From Comamonas sp. SCN 65-56 (GTDB lineage Bacteria > Pseudomonadota > Gammaproteobacteria > Burkholderiales > Burkholderiaceae_C), in contig NZ_MEDS01000001.1 in assembly GCF_001724135.1 (NCBI RefSeq), positions 124,001-188,000 on the forward strand: 64,000 nucleotides of DNA, in the 5' to 3' direction. A program made the position numbers and the translations under genes. A model generated the notes under the pieces. That model saw only the letters and a program-made list of their open reading frames with translations. It did not search any database and was not told the DNA's origin. Below are positions 17,037 through 25,594 of this stretch, in pieces; within the stretch, counting starts at the first letter, position 1, and every line of letters starts with the position of its first letter.

Positions 17037-18226
17037 GGCGTGCGCTGCTGGCTCTGGCGGTCGGCCTCTGGGGGCTGCTGGGAGTGCCGCTGTCGGCCTG
17101 GGCGGCGCGTACGGTAAGCGTGGCCGTCATTTCCGCAGCAGACGATCCGCGCTATGCCAGCCGGCGCATGGAGCAGGGCTATCCCGGTCAGCCGCAGGGG
17201 CGGGCCGTGGAGGGTATGCAGCTGGCCGCGAAGGACGCTGAGTTTGAGCTCGGCGAATCCGAGCTGGCGCTGTCCGTCAAAGATGTGGTGCTGCCGACGG
17301 CTGCCGATCTGCCCATGGCGCTGGCCGAACTCAAGAAGGCCGAGGTGCATTACCTGGTGGCCGATTTACCGGAGCCGGCGCTGCGCGAACTGGTACGTAC
17401 GGCGCCTGCGGTGCTGGGCGACGTGATCGTTTTCAACACCGGGCTTGCCGAAGACAGCCTGCGCGCTGAAGCGTGTTCCGCGGTGCTGCTGCATACCTTC
17501 CCCAGTCGCCAGATGGAGATGGATGCGATCGCCCAATATCTCGCCGCGCGCAATTGGCGCAAGGTGCTGATGCTGCAGGGTCCCCGCCCGGGCGATGCGC
17601 TGATGCAGCAGGCATTTGGCCGATCGGCCAAGCGCTATGGCCTCAAGATCGTGCAGACCAAACCCTTCAAGCTCAGTGGCGACCCGCGCGAACGTGATCT
17701 CGCGAATGTGCGACTGCTCACGAGCGACAAGGATCACGACGTGGTGGCAGTGATGGACAGCGATGGCGAGTTTGCGCGCACCGTGCCGTATGCCACCCAG
17801 TGGCCGCGCCCGGTGGTTGGGGCGTCAGGCCTCACGTCGCTGGCCTGGCATCCGCAATGGGAGCGCTATGGCGGTCCGCAGCTCACGCGTCGCTTTCGCA
17901 AGCAGTTCCAGCGCTTGATGCAGGGCCAGGATTGGGCCGCCTGGATGGCGGGCAAGGCGATTACCACCGTGCTGGCAGACGATCCCAAGGCCAGTGTGGC
18001 CGAGCAGTTGCGCAAGCTGCGCGGTGCCACCGTGTTTCTCGATGGCTTCAAGGGCCAGCGGCTGTCGTTTCGGCCGTGGGACGGGCAGTTGCGCCAGCCC
18101 ATCCTGCTGAGTGATGGCGATGGCGTCATTGCGACCGCGCCGGTGGATGGCGTACTGCATCCCAAGGACGTGCTCGATACCTTGGGTGTGGATGTCCAGG
18201 AGAGCCAATGCAAGCAGCGGCCATGA
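17033..18226 (+). CDS. periplasmic ABC substrate-binding protein of the PQQ/alcohol system
   Basis: The 397-residue protein has a signal peptide (LLALAVGLWGLLGVPLSAWA) and a type I periplasmic binding fold resembling branched-chain amino acid receptors (AVEGMQLAAKDAEFELG, AQYLAARNWRKVLMLQGPRP, DWAAWMAGKAITTVL). It matches the TIGR03863 type that accompanies PQQ-dependent dehydrogenases. The partner permease is ABC-2 like, which normally exports, so the pairing with a binding protein is peculiar to this system. The start overlaps the propeller stop, and the end overlaps the permease start by 19 bases. Confidence 0.82.
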   Translation: MRRALLALAVGLWGLLGVPLSAWAARTVSVAVISAADDPRYASRRMEQGYPGQPQGRAVEGMQLAAKDAEFELGESELALSVKDVVLPTAADLPMALAELKKAEVHYLVADLPEPALRELVRTAPAVLGDVIVFNTGLAEDSLRAEACSAVLLHTFPSRQMEMDAIAQYLAARNWRKVLMLQGPRPGDALMQQAFGRSAKRYGLKIVQTKPFKLSGDPRERDLANVRLLTSDKDHDVVAVMDSDGEFARTVPYATQWPRPVVGASGLTSLAWHPQWERYGGPQLTRRFRKQFQRLMQGQDWAAWMAGKAITTVLADDPKASVAEQLRKLRGATVFLDGFKGQRLSFRPWDGQLRQPILLSDGDGVIATAPVDGVLHPKDVLDTLGVDVQESQCKQRP

Positions 18227-19050
18227 CGACGGGTGTTTCGGTCTCCCTTCCCGTGCACCTTCTGCGCGCCTTGCGTGCCGTGGTGGGGCGCGAGATCTGG
18301 CGATTCTTGCGTCAACCTACGCGCTTGATCTCTGCGCTCGTGCGCCCGTTGCTATGGTTTTTGGTATTTTCCGCAGGCTTTCACAACGTTTTTGGCGTCG
18401 CCATTGTTCCGCCCTACGAGACCTACATCGAGTACAAGGTCTACATGGTCCCCGGGTTGCTGGGCATGGTGGCATTGTTCAATGGCATGCAAAGCTCGCT
18501 GTCCATGGTGTATGACCGTGAAATGGGGGTGATGCGACTGCTGCTCACTGCGCCGCTGGCGCGCAGCTGGCTGCTGGGGTTCAAACTGCTGGCAAGCACC
18601 GTGCTTTCTATCCTGCAGATGCTGGTGTTCTTGCTGATCGCGCTGGCCTTCGGAGTGGAAGTGCCGCTCACCTATCTGCCGGCGGCGCTCGCGGCCATGG
18701 TGCTGGGCGCGGCCATGCTGGCGGCGTTGGGGTTGATGTTGTCGGTCTATGTCAAGCAGCTGGAGAATTTTGCGGGTGCCATGAATTTCGTCATTTTCCC
18801 GATGTTTTTCATCAGTTCGGCCCTCTATCCCTTGTGGAAGCTGGAGGAATCGGGCGCGCTGTGGCTTTTCAACGTGGCGCAGGTGAACCCGTTCACCTAC
18901 GCCGTCGAAGCCATACGCTTTGCGATGAATGGCCAGGCCAATCCGCTTGCCTGGGCGGTGGTGGCGGTTTGTGGCGTGGTGTTTTTCATGCTGGCGCTTT
19001 GGGGCTACGACCCGCAGCGCGGCTTCATTCGGCAAAAAGGGGGCGGTTGA
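18208..19050 (+). CDS. ABC-2 type permease of the PQQ/alcohol system
   Basis: The 280-residue inner-membrane protein has six predicted membrane segments. Segments are visible at LVRPLLWFLVFSAGF, YMVPGLLGMVALFNGMQ, ILQMLVFLLIALAFGV, LAAMVLGAAMLAALGLML, FVIFPMFFISSALYPLW and WAVVAVCGVVFFMLALWGY. The ABC-2 family moves substrates out of the cytoplasm or flips lipids. The ATG at 18208 is preceded by AGGAG at a good distance, whereas the second ATG at 18223 has none. The likely ATPase lies divergently at 14046. The substrate is not known. Confidence 0.85.
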   Translation: MQAAAMTTGVSVSLPVHLLRALRAVVGREIWRFLRQPTRLISALVRPLLWFLVFSAGFHNVFGVAIVPPYETYIEYKVYMVPGLLGMVALFNGMQSSLSMVYDREMGVMRLLLTAPLARSWLLGFKLLASTVLSILQMLVFLLIALAFGVEVPLTYLPAALAAMVLGAAMLAALGLMLSVYVKQLENFAGAMNFVIFPMFFISSALYPLWKLEESGALWLFNVAQVNPFTYAVEAIRFAMNGQANPLAWAVVAVCGVVFFMLALWGYDPQRGFIRQKGGG

Positions 19051-19052
19051 TC

Positions 19053-19853
19053 ATGCTCGGGCGCAGGCAAATTCTTGGCGCAGGCGCGCTCGCCGGCATG
19101 GGTGTTTCAGCGTGGGCCGCTGAACAGGACCATACCGGCGGTGATCCGCTCGGCTCAATGCAATGGCCGGAACTGCGCAAGAAATACGTGGGCAATGCGC
19201 CCATGCAGTTCACCGACAAGGTGATCGTGCGCACTCCGGCGTTTGCCGATGACGCGATGAACGTGCCGCTGCAGGTGGATGCGCGTGCTCTGGGCAATGT
19301 GGGCGGTGGCATCAAGAGCATTCTGGTGATGGCGGATCGCAATCCGATTCATGAAATTTTGACGTTTGAGCCGCTGCGGTCAGCGCCGGTGCTGGCCTTT
19401 CGCATCAAGCTGGAACAAGGCTCGCCGATACGGGCCTTGGTGCAGACCAAGGATGGACAGTGGCATGTGGGCGGCTCGTTTGCGCAGGCGGCAGGCGGTG
19501 GCTGCACGGTGCCGGGCCTGACCCGTGCCGATGGCTCCTGGAGCAAGACGCTCAATCAGGTGCATGCCAAGTTCTTTTCCAACGTACTGGATGGGCCGAA
19601 CAACCGGCGCTTGCGCGTGCAGATCATGCATCCCATGGATACCGGGCTGGTGGCTGGTATCCCCGCTTTCCATATCGAACACCTGGAACTTCTCGACGGC
19701 ACGGGGCAGGCGTGGTGGCGCATGGAGCTGCACGAACCCATCTCTGAAAACCCCTTGATCACCTTTGAGATGCCCAAGGAAGGTCCGAAGGATTTCACCT
19801 TGAAGGGGCGCGACAACGGCGGCAACCGTATTGAGGCGGAGGTCAGAGCATGA
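19053..19853 (+). CDS. quinoprotein-associated SoxYZ-like carrier protein
   Basis: The 266-residue exported protein has a twin-arginine-like leader (LGRRQILGAGALAGMGVSAWA). An N-terminal SoxY-like domain follows, with the swinging-arm motif GGGCTVPG (Cys151), then a SoxZ-like domain (VLDGPNNRRLRVQIMHPMDTG...). In thiosulfate oxidation SoxY carries intermediates on the cysteine of its C-terminal GGCGG arm and SoxZ is the partner. Here both are fused and the cysteine lies mid-chain, as in the TIGR04557 group tied to quinoproteins. The natural cargo is unknown. It overlaps the metallo-hydrolase gene by ATGA. Confidence 0.85.
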   Translation: MLGRRQILGAGALAGMGVSAWAAEQDHTGGDPLGSMQWPELRKKYVGNAPMQFTDKVIVRTPAFADDAMNVPLQVDARALGNVGGGIKSILVMADRNPIHEILTFEPLRSAPVLAFRIKLEQGSPIRALVQTKDGQWHVGGSFAQAAGGGCTVPGLTRADGSWSKTLNQVHAKFFSNVLDGPNNRRLRVQIMHPMDTGLVAGIPAFHIEHLELLDGTGQAWWRMELHEPISENPLITFEMPKEGPKDFTLKGRDNGGNRIEAEVRA

Positions 19854-20812
19854 AGTCAGCCACGTTGTGCGGGCTGGGTCTGCTGTGCGCCGCTGGTGCC
19901 CTGGCGCAGTCCGTGCTTGACATGAAGACGCTCAATTACGACCTTCACCCACGCCAGATCGCCGCAGGCACTTGGGTGATTGAAGGGGCTGTGGCAGATT
20001 TCTTGCCCGCCAACGGCTGCAACATCATCAATACCGCTTTCATTGCCACTGGCGATGGTGTGGTGGTCATCAACACAGGCACTTCGAGCCTATATGGCGA
20101 GCAGCAGCGCAAGGCGATCGCCAAGGTCACCTCGGAGCCGGTACGCCGGGTGCTGAACCTGAACCTGCACCCGGACTATTTCTTTGGCAACCAGGCGTGG
20201 AGCGATGTGCCTACCCAGGCACTGCAAGGAACGATCAACGGCATGCGTGCCGAAGGCGGTGCCTTCGCCGACAACCTCTATCGTCTCTGCGGCGACTGGA
20301 TGAAAGGCACCGAATCCACCCCGGCGCGCGAAGCAATAGAGCCACAGACGATCACGCTGGGCAAGCACCAGATGGTGCTACGCCAGCTCAAGGGCCATAC
20401 CGCCAACGACTTGGTGGTGCTGGACAAGACCACCGGCGTGCTGTTTGCGGGCGGGTTGGTTTTTGCCGATCGTGTTCCGACCACGCCGCACGCCGACCCC
20501 GTTGCATGGCAAGAAAGCCTTGCCACCCTGGAGCAGTGGCGCACGGCGGGCGAATTCACGCAATTGGTACCCAGCCATGGCCCGGTCCAGCGCGGGCTGG
20601 ACGGTATTGCGCAGACCCAGGACTGGTTGAAATGGGTCACCACCACCTTGCAAACCAATGCGGCGAACGGCGTGGACCTGAGCGAGTTGCTGCGCCAACC
20701 GGTTCCGGAGCGCTTTGCCAAATGGGCCGCGCAGCCAGCGGAATTGGACCGAACCCTGGTTCAGTGGTACCCCCGCTATGAGCGCGCCGCCCTGGAATCG
20801 CCAGGCAAGTAG
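19850..20812 (+). CDS. quinoprotein-relay metallo-beta-lactamase-fold protein
   Basis: The 320-residue protein has a signal peptide (LCGLGLLCAAGALAQ) and a metallo-beta-lactamase-like fold: NTAFIATGDGVVVINTGTSS, LNLHPDYFFGNQAW, LKGHTANDLVVLDKTTGVLFAGGLVF and VPSHGP. Context with the SoxYZ-like protein matches the quinoprotein-relay metallo-hydrolase group (TIGR04558-like, related to SoxH). The HxHxDH metal motif reads N105-L-H107-P-D109-Y110, so two of the usual histidines are replaced. Later His residues in KGHTAND, TPHAD and PSHGP remain. It may bind a single metal or none. It is the last gene of the propeller/ABC/Sox run. Confidence 0.8.
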   Translation: MKSATLCGLGLLCAAGALAQSVLDMKTLNYDLHPRQIAAGTWVIEGAVADFLPANGCNIINTAFIATGDGVVVINTGTSSLYGEQQRKAIAKVTSEPVRRVLNLNLHPDYFFGNQAWSDVPTQALQGTINGMRAEGGAFADNLYRLCGDWMKGTESTPAREAIEPQTITLGKHQMVLRQLKGHTANDLVVLDKTTGVLFAGGLVFADRVPTTPHADPVAWQESLATLEQWRTAGEFTQLVPSHGPVQRGLDGIAQTQDWLKWVTTTLQTNAANGVDLSELLRQPVPERFAKWAAQPAELDRTLVQWYPRYERAALESPGK

Positions 20813-20831
20813 CGTGCGCTAGATGCGGTTT

Positions 20832-20864
20832 TGCAGGATTTGTTCCGCAACAGAACATCCTGCA
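20832..20864. repeat. nested inverted repeat, candidate activator site upstream of the dehydrogenase
   Basis: Outer arms TGCAGGAT (20832-20839) and ATCCTGCA (20857-20864) flank inner half-sites TGTTC (20841-20845) and GAACA (20853-20857). The centre lies about 93 bases upstream of the sigma-54 element at 20941. That is a normal distance for an enhancer-binding activator. TGTTC...GAACA half-sites recur upstream of pedF. Confidence 0.5.
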
Positions 20865-20940
20865 ACGCTGGGCATGCGGGGATTGCTCCAAATGCTTGCC
20901 TGCGGCCCGAAGAAGAATCCCCCTGTTGGCAAAAATGGAT

Positions 20941-20956
20941 TGGCACGCCTTTTGCG
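20941..20956 (+). promoter_or_regulatory. sigma-54 promoter of the quinoprotein alcohol dehydrogenase
   Basis: TGGCACG, four bases, TTGC (20941-20955) is a full match to the core -24/-12 consensus. Transcription should begin near 20967, giving a leader of about 90 bases before the ATG at 21057. A strictly sigma-54 promoter needs an enhancer-binding activator; the AcoR-type gene at 31540 is the only one in the window. Confidence 0.75.
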
Positions 20957-21056
20957 TCAACTGGTAGCGCGTGGTTTGTGCTGCCATGAAGGCAGCGTCA
21001 CGGGGCTGATGCATGGTGCATCGGCGAATTTGTTCTCATGTTTGCAGGAGACATAT

Positions 21057-22778
21057 ATGAAACGCAAGTTATTGAGTCTGCTGGTGATGATGGCTGCTGC
21101 GCAGGTGGCCACGGCCGGTGTGACTGACAAGATGCTGGCCGACGACGCCACGACTCCGGGTGATGTGCTGACTTGGGGTATTGGCACCCAGGGTCAGCGC
21201 TATTCGCCGCTGACGGGCATCAACGAAAAGGACATCAACCGCCTGACCCCGGTCTGGGCCATGTCCTTCGGCGGTGAAAAGCAGCGTGGCCAGGAAAGCC
21301 AGCCGCTGATCTACAACGGCAAGATGTTTGTCACGGCTTCGTACTCGCGCATCTTCGCGCTCGATGCCAAGACCGGCAAAAAGCTCTGGAAGTATGAGCA
21401 CCGCCTGCCTGAGGGCATCATGCCCTGCTGTGACGTGGTCAACCGCGGTGCGGCGCTGTACGACAACCTCGTGATTTTTGGTACGCTGGATGCGCAGATC
21501 ATTGCCCTGGACCAAGACACCGGCAAGATCGTCTGGAAGGACAAGATCGCCGATTACCAAGCGGGCTACAGCTATACGGCTGCACCACTGGTGGTCGATG
21601 GCTTGGTGATTACCGGCAATTCCGGTGGTGAGTTTGGCGTGGTCGGCGAAGTGCAGGCGCGCGATGCCAAGACTGGCAAGATCGTCTGGACGCGTCCGAC
21701 GGTCGAGGGCCACATGGGGTATCTCAATGGCAAGGAAAATGGTATTTCGGGTACGTTGAATGCGACCTGGCCGGGCGAAACCTGGAAAACCGGTGGCGGT
21801 TCCACCTGGCTGGGTGGCAGCTACGACCCAACTACGGGCCTGGCCTATTTCGGTACCAGTAATCCTGGCCCTTGGAACAGCCATGTGCGTCAAGGCGACA
21901 ACCTGTTCACTGCGTCGACCGTGGCCATCAACGTCAAGGATGGCAAGATCGCCTGGCACTACCAGGGCACGCCCAACGACGGCTGGGATTTCGACGGTGT
22001 GAATGAATTCATCACCTTCGACATGAACGGCAAGCGCATGGGCGCCAAAGCAGACCGCAATGGCTACTTCTACGTGATCGACGCGAAATCCGGCAAGCTC
22101 GAGAATGCCTTCCCGTTCGTGACCAAGACGACATGGGCAACCGGCATTGACCTCAAGACGGGGCGTCCCAATTTTGTGCCGGACAACCGCCCGGGCGACC
22201 CGACGGCACCTGACGCCGACGGCAAGAAGGGCAAAGCCGTGTTTGCTGCGCCGGGCTTCTTGGGCGGCAAAAACCAGATGCCGATGGCCTACAGCCCCAA
22301 GACAGGCCTGTTCTATGTGCCTTCGAACGAATGGGGCATGGAGATTTGGAATGAACCGATCACCTACAAGAAGGGCGCTGCCTTCCTGGGCGCCGGTTTC
22401 ACGATCAAGCCGTTGTATGACGACTATATCGGCTCGTTGCGCGCAATTGACCCCAAAACGGGCAAAATCGCCTGGGAAATCAAGAACGAAGCCCCGCTCT
22501 GGGGTGGCGTGCTGGTGGCCGGTGATCTGGTGTTCTGGGGTACGCCCGAGGGCTACCTGAAGGCGGCTGACGCCAAGACCGGCAAGGAAGTCTGGAAGTT
22601 CCAGACCGGCTCTGGCGTCGTTGCACCTCCCGTCACCTGGACGCAGGATGGTGAGCAGTACCTGAGCGTGGTGTCCGGCTGGGGCGGCGCGGTTCCTCTG
22701 TGGGGCGGTGAAGTGGCCAAGAAGGTCAACTTCCTCGAGCAGGGTGGCACGGTCTGGACCTTCAAGGTCATGAAGTAA
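21057..22778 (+). CDS. PQQ-dependent alcohol dehydrogenase, lanthanide-type active site
   Basis: The 573-residue periplasmic quinoprotein has a signal peptide cut near residue 20. Eight W-motif blades are visible ([66 protein letters not shown]). The adjacent cysteine pair C124-C125 forms the ring disulfide over PQQ. Metal ligands Glu192 (GGEFG) and Asn269 (SNPGPWN) are present, and the catalytic base is Asp311 in NDGWDFDG. Residue 313 is Asp, the extra carboxylate of lanthanide-dependent enzymes such as XoxF and PedH; calcium enzymes such as MxaF have Ala there. There is no cytochrome domain, so electrons go to a separate cytochrome. RBS AGGAG precedes the ATG. Confidence 0.93.
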   Translation: MKRKLLSLLVMMAAAQVATAGVTDKMLADDATTPGDVLTWGIGTQGQRYSPLTGINEKDINRLTPVWAMSFGGEKQRGQESQPLIYNGKMFVTASYSRIFALDAKTGKKLWKYEHRLPEGIMPCCDVVNRGAALYDNLVIFGTLDAQIIALDQDTGKIVWKDKIADYQAGYSYTAAPLVVDGLVITGNSGGEFGVVGEVQARDAKTGKIVWTRPTVEGHMGYLNGKENGISGTLNATWPGETWKTGGGSTWLGGSYDPTTGLAYFGTSNPGPWNSHVRQGDNLFTASTVAINVKDGKIAWHYQGTPNDGWDFDGVNEFITFDMNGKRMGAKADRNGYFYVIDAKSGKLENAFPFVTKTTWATGIDLKTGRPNFVPDNRPGDPTAPDADGKKGKAVFAAPGFLGGKNQMPMAYSPKTGLFYVPSNEWGMEIWNEPITYKKGAAFLGAGFTIKPLYDDYIGSLRAIDPKTGKIAWEIKNEAPLWGGVLVAGDLVFWGTPEGYLKAADAKTGKEVWKFQTGSGVVAPPVTWTQDGEQYLSVVSGWGGAVPLWGGEVAKKVNFLEQGGTVWTFKVMK

Positions 22779-22795
22779 TTCTTTCTGGTGGGAGC

Positions 22796-22829
22796 GAGCG
22801 ATGCAGCAAACCTGCATCGCTCTTTTTTT
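22796..22829 (+). terminator. Rho-independent terminator after the alcohol dehydrogenase gene
   Basis: GAGCGATGCAG (22796-22806), loop CAAAC, CTGCATCGCTC (22812-22822) forms a perfect 11-bp stem followed by seven T. It lies 18 bases after the dehydrogenase stop and before the cytochrome gene. It could lower rather than abolish transcription into the cytochrome. Confidence 0.9.
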
Positions 22830-22853
22830 GATAGCTATGTATCGAGGTGGAAC

Positions 22854-23180
22854 ATGCGTAGTCTGTTTGTAATGGTAATGGTGGCTGCAAGTGCTGTTGC
22901 GCCCGCCGCATGGGCTGCGGACGCAGCTGCAGCGCAGGAACTGGCCAAGGCCAATGGCTGCTTGAGTTGTCATGCGACCACGGAAAAAGTCGTGGGACCG
23001 GCCTACGTGAAGGTGGCGGAAAAATACGCAGGTGAAAGTGATGCAGTGGCATCCATTGCGCAGTCCATCCAATACGGGTCCAAGGGGAAGTGGGGGCGCA
23101 TACCCATGCCGGCGCACCCCAGCCTGAGTGCCGATGACTTGAAGACTCTGGCGCAGTGGATTCTTGCTGCCAAGCCCTGA
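22854..23180 (+). CDS. small class I c-type cytochrome
   Basis: The 108-residue periplasmic protein has a signal peptide (VMVMVAASAVAPAAWA), one haem motif CLSCH (C36, C39, H40), GPAYVKVAEKY, and a Met ligand in RIPMPAHPSL. The layout is that of cytochrome c551/c552. It follows the dehydrogenase across a strong terminator and precedes a TonB receptor. It is a likely electron shuttle from the quinoprotein to the oxidase chain, alongside PedF. The ATG at 22854 has GAGGTGGAAC just upstream and opens the signal peptide. Confidence 0.88.
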   Translation: MRSLFVMVMVAASAVAPAAWAADAAAAQELAKANGCLSCHATTEKVVGPAYVKVAEKYAGESDAVASIAQSIQYGSKGKWGRIPMPAHPSLSADDLKTLAQWILAAKP

Positions 23181-23266
23181 AGCCTGGCAAGCGCTGGTGA
23201 TTGACCTTGGTGGTTGATGGCAGTGTTTCCTGATTTCCAACTACGCCAAATGATGAGGAGCAACCA

Positions 23267-25555
23267 ATGGCGAAATACTGTTTGAAACCGGCAAAAAGCT
23301 GGCTGGTACTCGCATCGGCATTGCCGATGTTGGCGCTGGCCCAGCAGGTGGACATGGACAAGGTGCGGGCGCTGCCGCAGGTCAACGTCATCCAGCAGAC
23401 GCCGCTGCCGGGTCTGGATGTGCCAGCTGACGAATATCCTGGCAATGTTCAAACGGCAACCGACGCCGATATCGAGAGCTCTGGTGCCAGCAACCTGGCG
23501 GATTTCCTCAATCGCCGCATACCCGGCGTCTCGACGGCGGATGTGCAGGGCAGCCCCTACCAGATTGACCTGAGTTACCGTGGTCATCGTCTATCGCCGC
23601 TGTTGGGTTCGCCCCAGGGTCTCTCGGTTTACATTGATGGCGTGCGCGTGAATCAGCCGCTGGGCGATGTGATGGACTGGGACCTGGTCCCGGAAATGGC
23701 CATCGCAGATATGTCTCTGATTCCCGGCTCCAACCCGCTCTATGGCCTGAACACGCTGGGTGGCGCCTTGGTGTTGGGCACCAAGTCCGGTCTGACCCAT
23801 CCAGGCACGGAAATCGACGCCTCCATTGGCAGCTTTGGGCGCAAGCGCATCGAGTTCGGCCACGGTGCCCGTTGGTCTGACGGCTGGCACGGATATATGG
23901 CGGGGACCTGGTTTGATGAAAACGGCTGGCGCGAGCGCTCACCCGGCAATCTGGGCAATTTGTTCCTGAAATTGGGGCGCGACATGGGCGATACCGCCTG
24001 GTCGTTGAGCTATACCTATGGGCGCAGCAATCTGATCGGCAATGGCCTGCTGAACCAAAGCCTGTATGACGTCAATCCACGCGCGGGGTATACCTTCTAC
24101 GACCAGACATGGAATCGCGGTGATTTGCTCAATTTTCAGTTGAACCATTCGCTTTCTCCCAATGATCAGATTGCTGCCGTGGTCTGGTACCGCTCGTCCA
24201 AGCGGCACGGAAGCAATGGCGACGTCAGCGAGGACTGGGACGAATGGATCGAGGATTGTGAAGATTCTGATGCGCCCGAATGCGTGAATCCGAGTGATCC
24301 TGGGTACATTCACAACAATGCCGTCTTCAATGACAGCAGAGCCAAATACTCGGAGGTCGGCGCGACCGTCCAATGGACCCACCAAGCGGGGGCGCACAAG
24401 TTTGCCTTGGGTGCCGAAATTGCACGCAGCTCGTCGCGCTACGACCAGTTCGAGCAGGAAGCGGTTTTTGACGCCAATCGCATCACTCAGCCATTGGCGG
24501 ATGAAGACCTGGAGCATGAAGTCTCTTTGCGCGGACGCAGCAGCAGATTCAGCTTGTTTGCTGCAGATACCATCAAGTTGTCTGATCAAACACGCCTTGA
24601 CATTTCAGCGCGCTGGAATCGCAGCCGCGTGCGCAATGATCTGGGGCACCCGGACGACTATGAACGCGAGAGTTTCAGCTATAGCAAGTTGAACCCTGCG
24701 ATCGGCATCACGCACGCCTTCAGCAAGTCGCTGATCGGTTTTGCCAACCTGTCGCAGGGCACGCGCATGCCGTCGGCACTGGAACTGGGTTGCGCCGATC
24801 CGGACAACCCATGCACGTTGCCGGTGGGTCTCCAGGCCGACCCGTATCTCAAGCAGGTGGTGACACGCACGTTGGAGATCGGAGCGCGGGCTCGTCCGAT
24901 GGAAGGGGTCGAGGTTTCGGGCGCATTTTTCCGCTCGGTCAACTACGACGATATCGCCTTCATGCGCTCGGGAATTTCGCAAGCCGGCTTCTTTGACAAC
25001 ATCGGCAAGACACGGCGCCAGGGCTTCGAGCTGAGCGCTCGCGTGCGCCGCGGCGACTGGGATTGGCGCGCGAGCTACGGTTACCTCGATGCCACGTACC
25101 AAAGCAGTGGCGTGCTGTTCGGGCCGCTCAGCACCACGAAGAACCCGAACGCTTTCCATCCGGGCACGCGCATGGCTGCGTTGCCGCGCCATGTGTTCAA
25201 GCTCTCTGCAGACTGGCGCGTCGCGCCGCGTGTCGTCGTCGGTGGCGATTGGCTCGTGGTGGGCTCGTCGGTGGCTGCGGGTAACGAAAGCGGCACGCGT
25301 CCCAAGCTGGGCAACGTGGCCGGTTTCAGCTTGCTCAATGCCCGCGCCAGCTGGCAGTTCAATGAGCGCTGGAAGGCTTACGTGCGCGTGAACAACCTGC
25401 TCAACAAGCGCTATGCAACCTACGTGGTGGGCAGCGAAGACGCTTTCCCCGGTGGCGTCATGGTGAGCCCGGGAGAGGACATGTCTTCTGCCCGCTTCCT
25501 CGCCCCAGGAGCGGGTCGCAGCATCATGGTCGGTCTGCGCTACGAGTGGAGGTAG
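23267..25555 (+). CDS. TonB-dependent receptor next to the quinoprotein dehydrogenase
   Basis: The 762-residue outer-membrane receptor has a signal peptide (VLASALPMLALAQ), a plug domain (SNLADFLNRRIPGVSTADVQ...NPLYGLNTLGGALVLGT) and a beta barrel ending in MVGLRYEWR. A markedly acidic stretch at residues 318-336, with about ten Asp/Glu and two Cys (C331, C339 just beyond), projects from a strand region and could bind metal. The neighbour dehydrogenase has a lanthanide-type site, so uptake of a lanthanide complex is a reasonable hypothesis, but the ligand is not shown by sequence. RBS GATGAGGAGC precedes the ATG. Confidence 0.85.
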   Translation: MAKYCLKPAKSWLVLASALPMLALAQQVDMDKVRALPQVNVIQQTPLPGLDVPADEYPGNVQTATDADIESSGASNLADFLNRRIPGVSTADVQGSPYQIDLSYRGHRLSPLLGSPQGLSVYIDGVRVNQPLGDVMDWDLVPEMAIADMSLIPGSNPLYGLNTLGGALVLGTKSGLTHPGTEIDASIGSFGRKRIEFGHGARWSDGWHGYMAGTWFDENGWRERSPGNLGNLFLKLGRDMGDTAWSLSYTYGRSNLIGNGLLNQSLYDVNPRAGYTFYDQTWNRGDLLNFQLNHSLSPNDQIAAVVWYRSSKRHGSNGDVSEDWDEWIEDCEDSDAPECVNPSDPGYIHNNAVFNDSRAKYSEVGATVQWTHQAGAHKFALGAEIARSSSRYDQFEQEAVFDANRITQPLADEDLEHEVSLRGRSSRFSLFAADTIKLSDQTRLDISARWNRSRVRNDLGHPDDYERESFSYSKLNPAIGITHAFSKSLIGFANLSQGTRMPSALELGCADPDNPCTLPVGLQADPYLKQVVTRTLEIGARARPMEGVEVSGAFFRSVNYDDIAFMRSGISQAGFFDNIGKTRRQGFELSARVRRGDWDWRASYGYLDATYQSSGVLFGPLSTTKNPNAFHPGTRMAALPRHVFKLSADWRVAPRVVVGGDWLVVGSSVAAGNESGTRPKLGNVAGFSLLNARASWQFNERWKAYVRVNNLLNKRYATYVVGSEDAFPGGVMVSPGEDMSSARFLAPGAGRSIMVGLRYEWR

Positions 25556-25594
25556 TACGGGAAGTGGCAGAACACTGGACGCTGGGCAGAATGC

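Noticed and set aside
21069-23240. A 723-codon minus-strand frame across the alcohol dehydrogenase gene
   Set aside because: It is the mirror of a strongly conserved quinoprotein gene, has no start signal and no recognisable domain.
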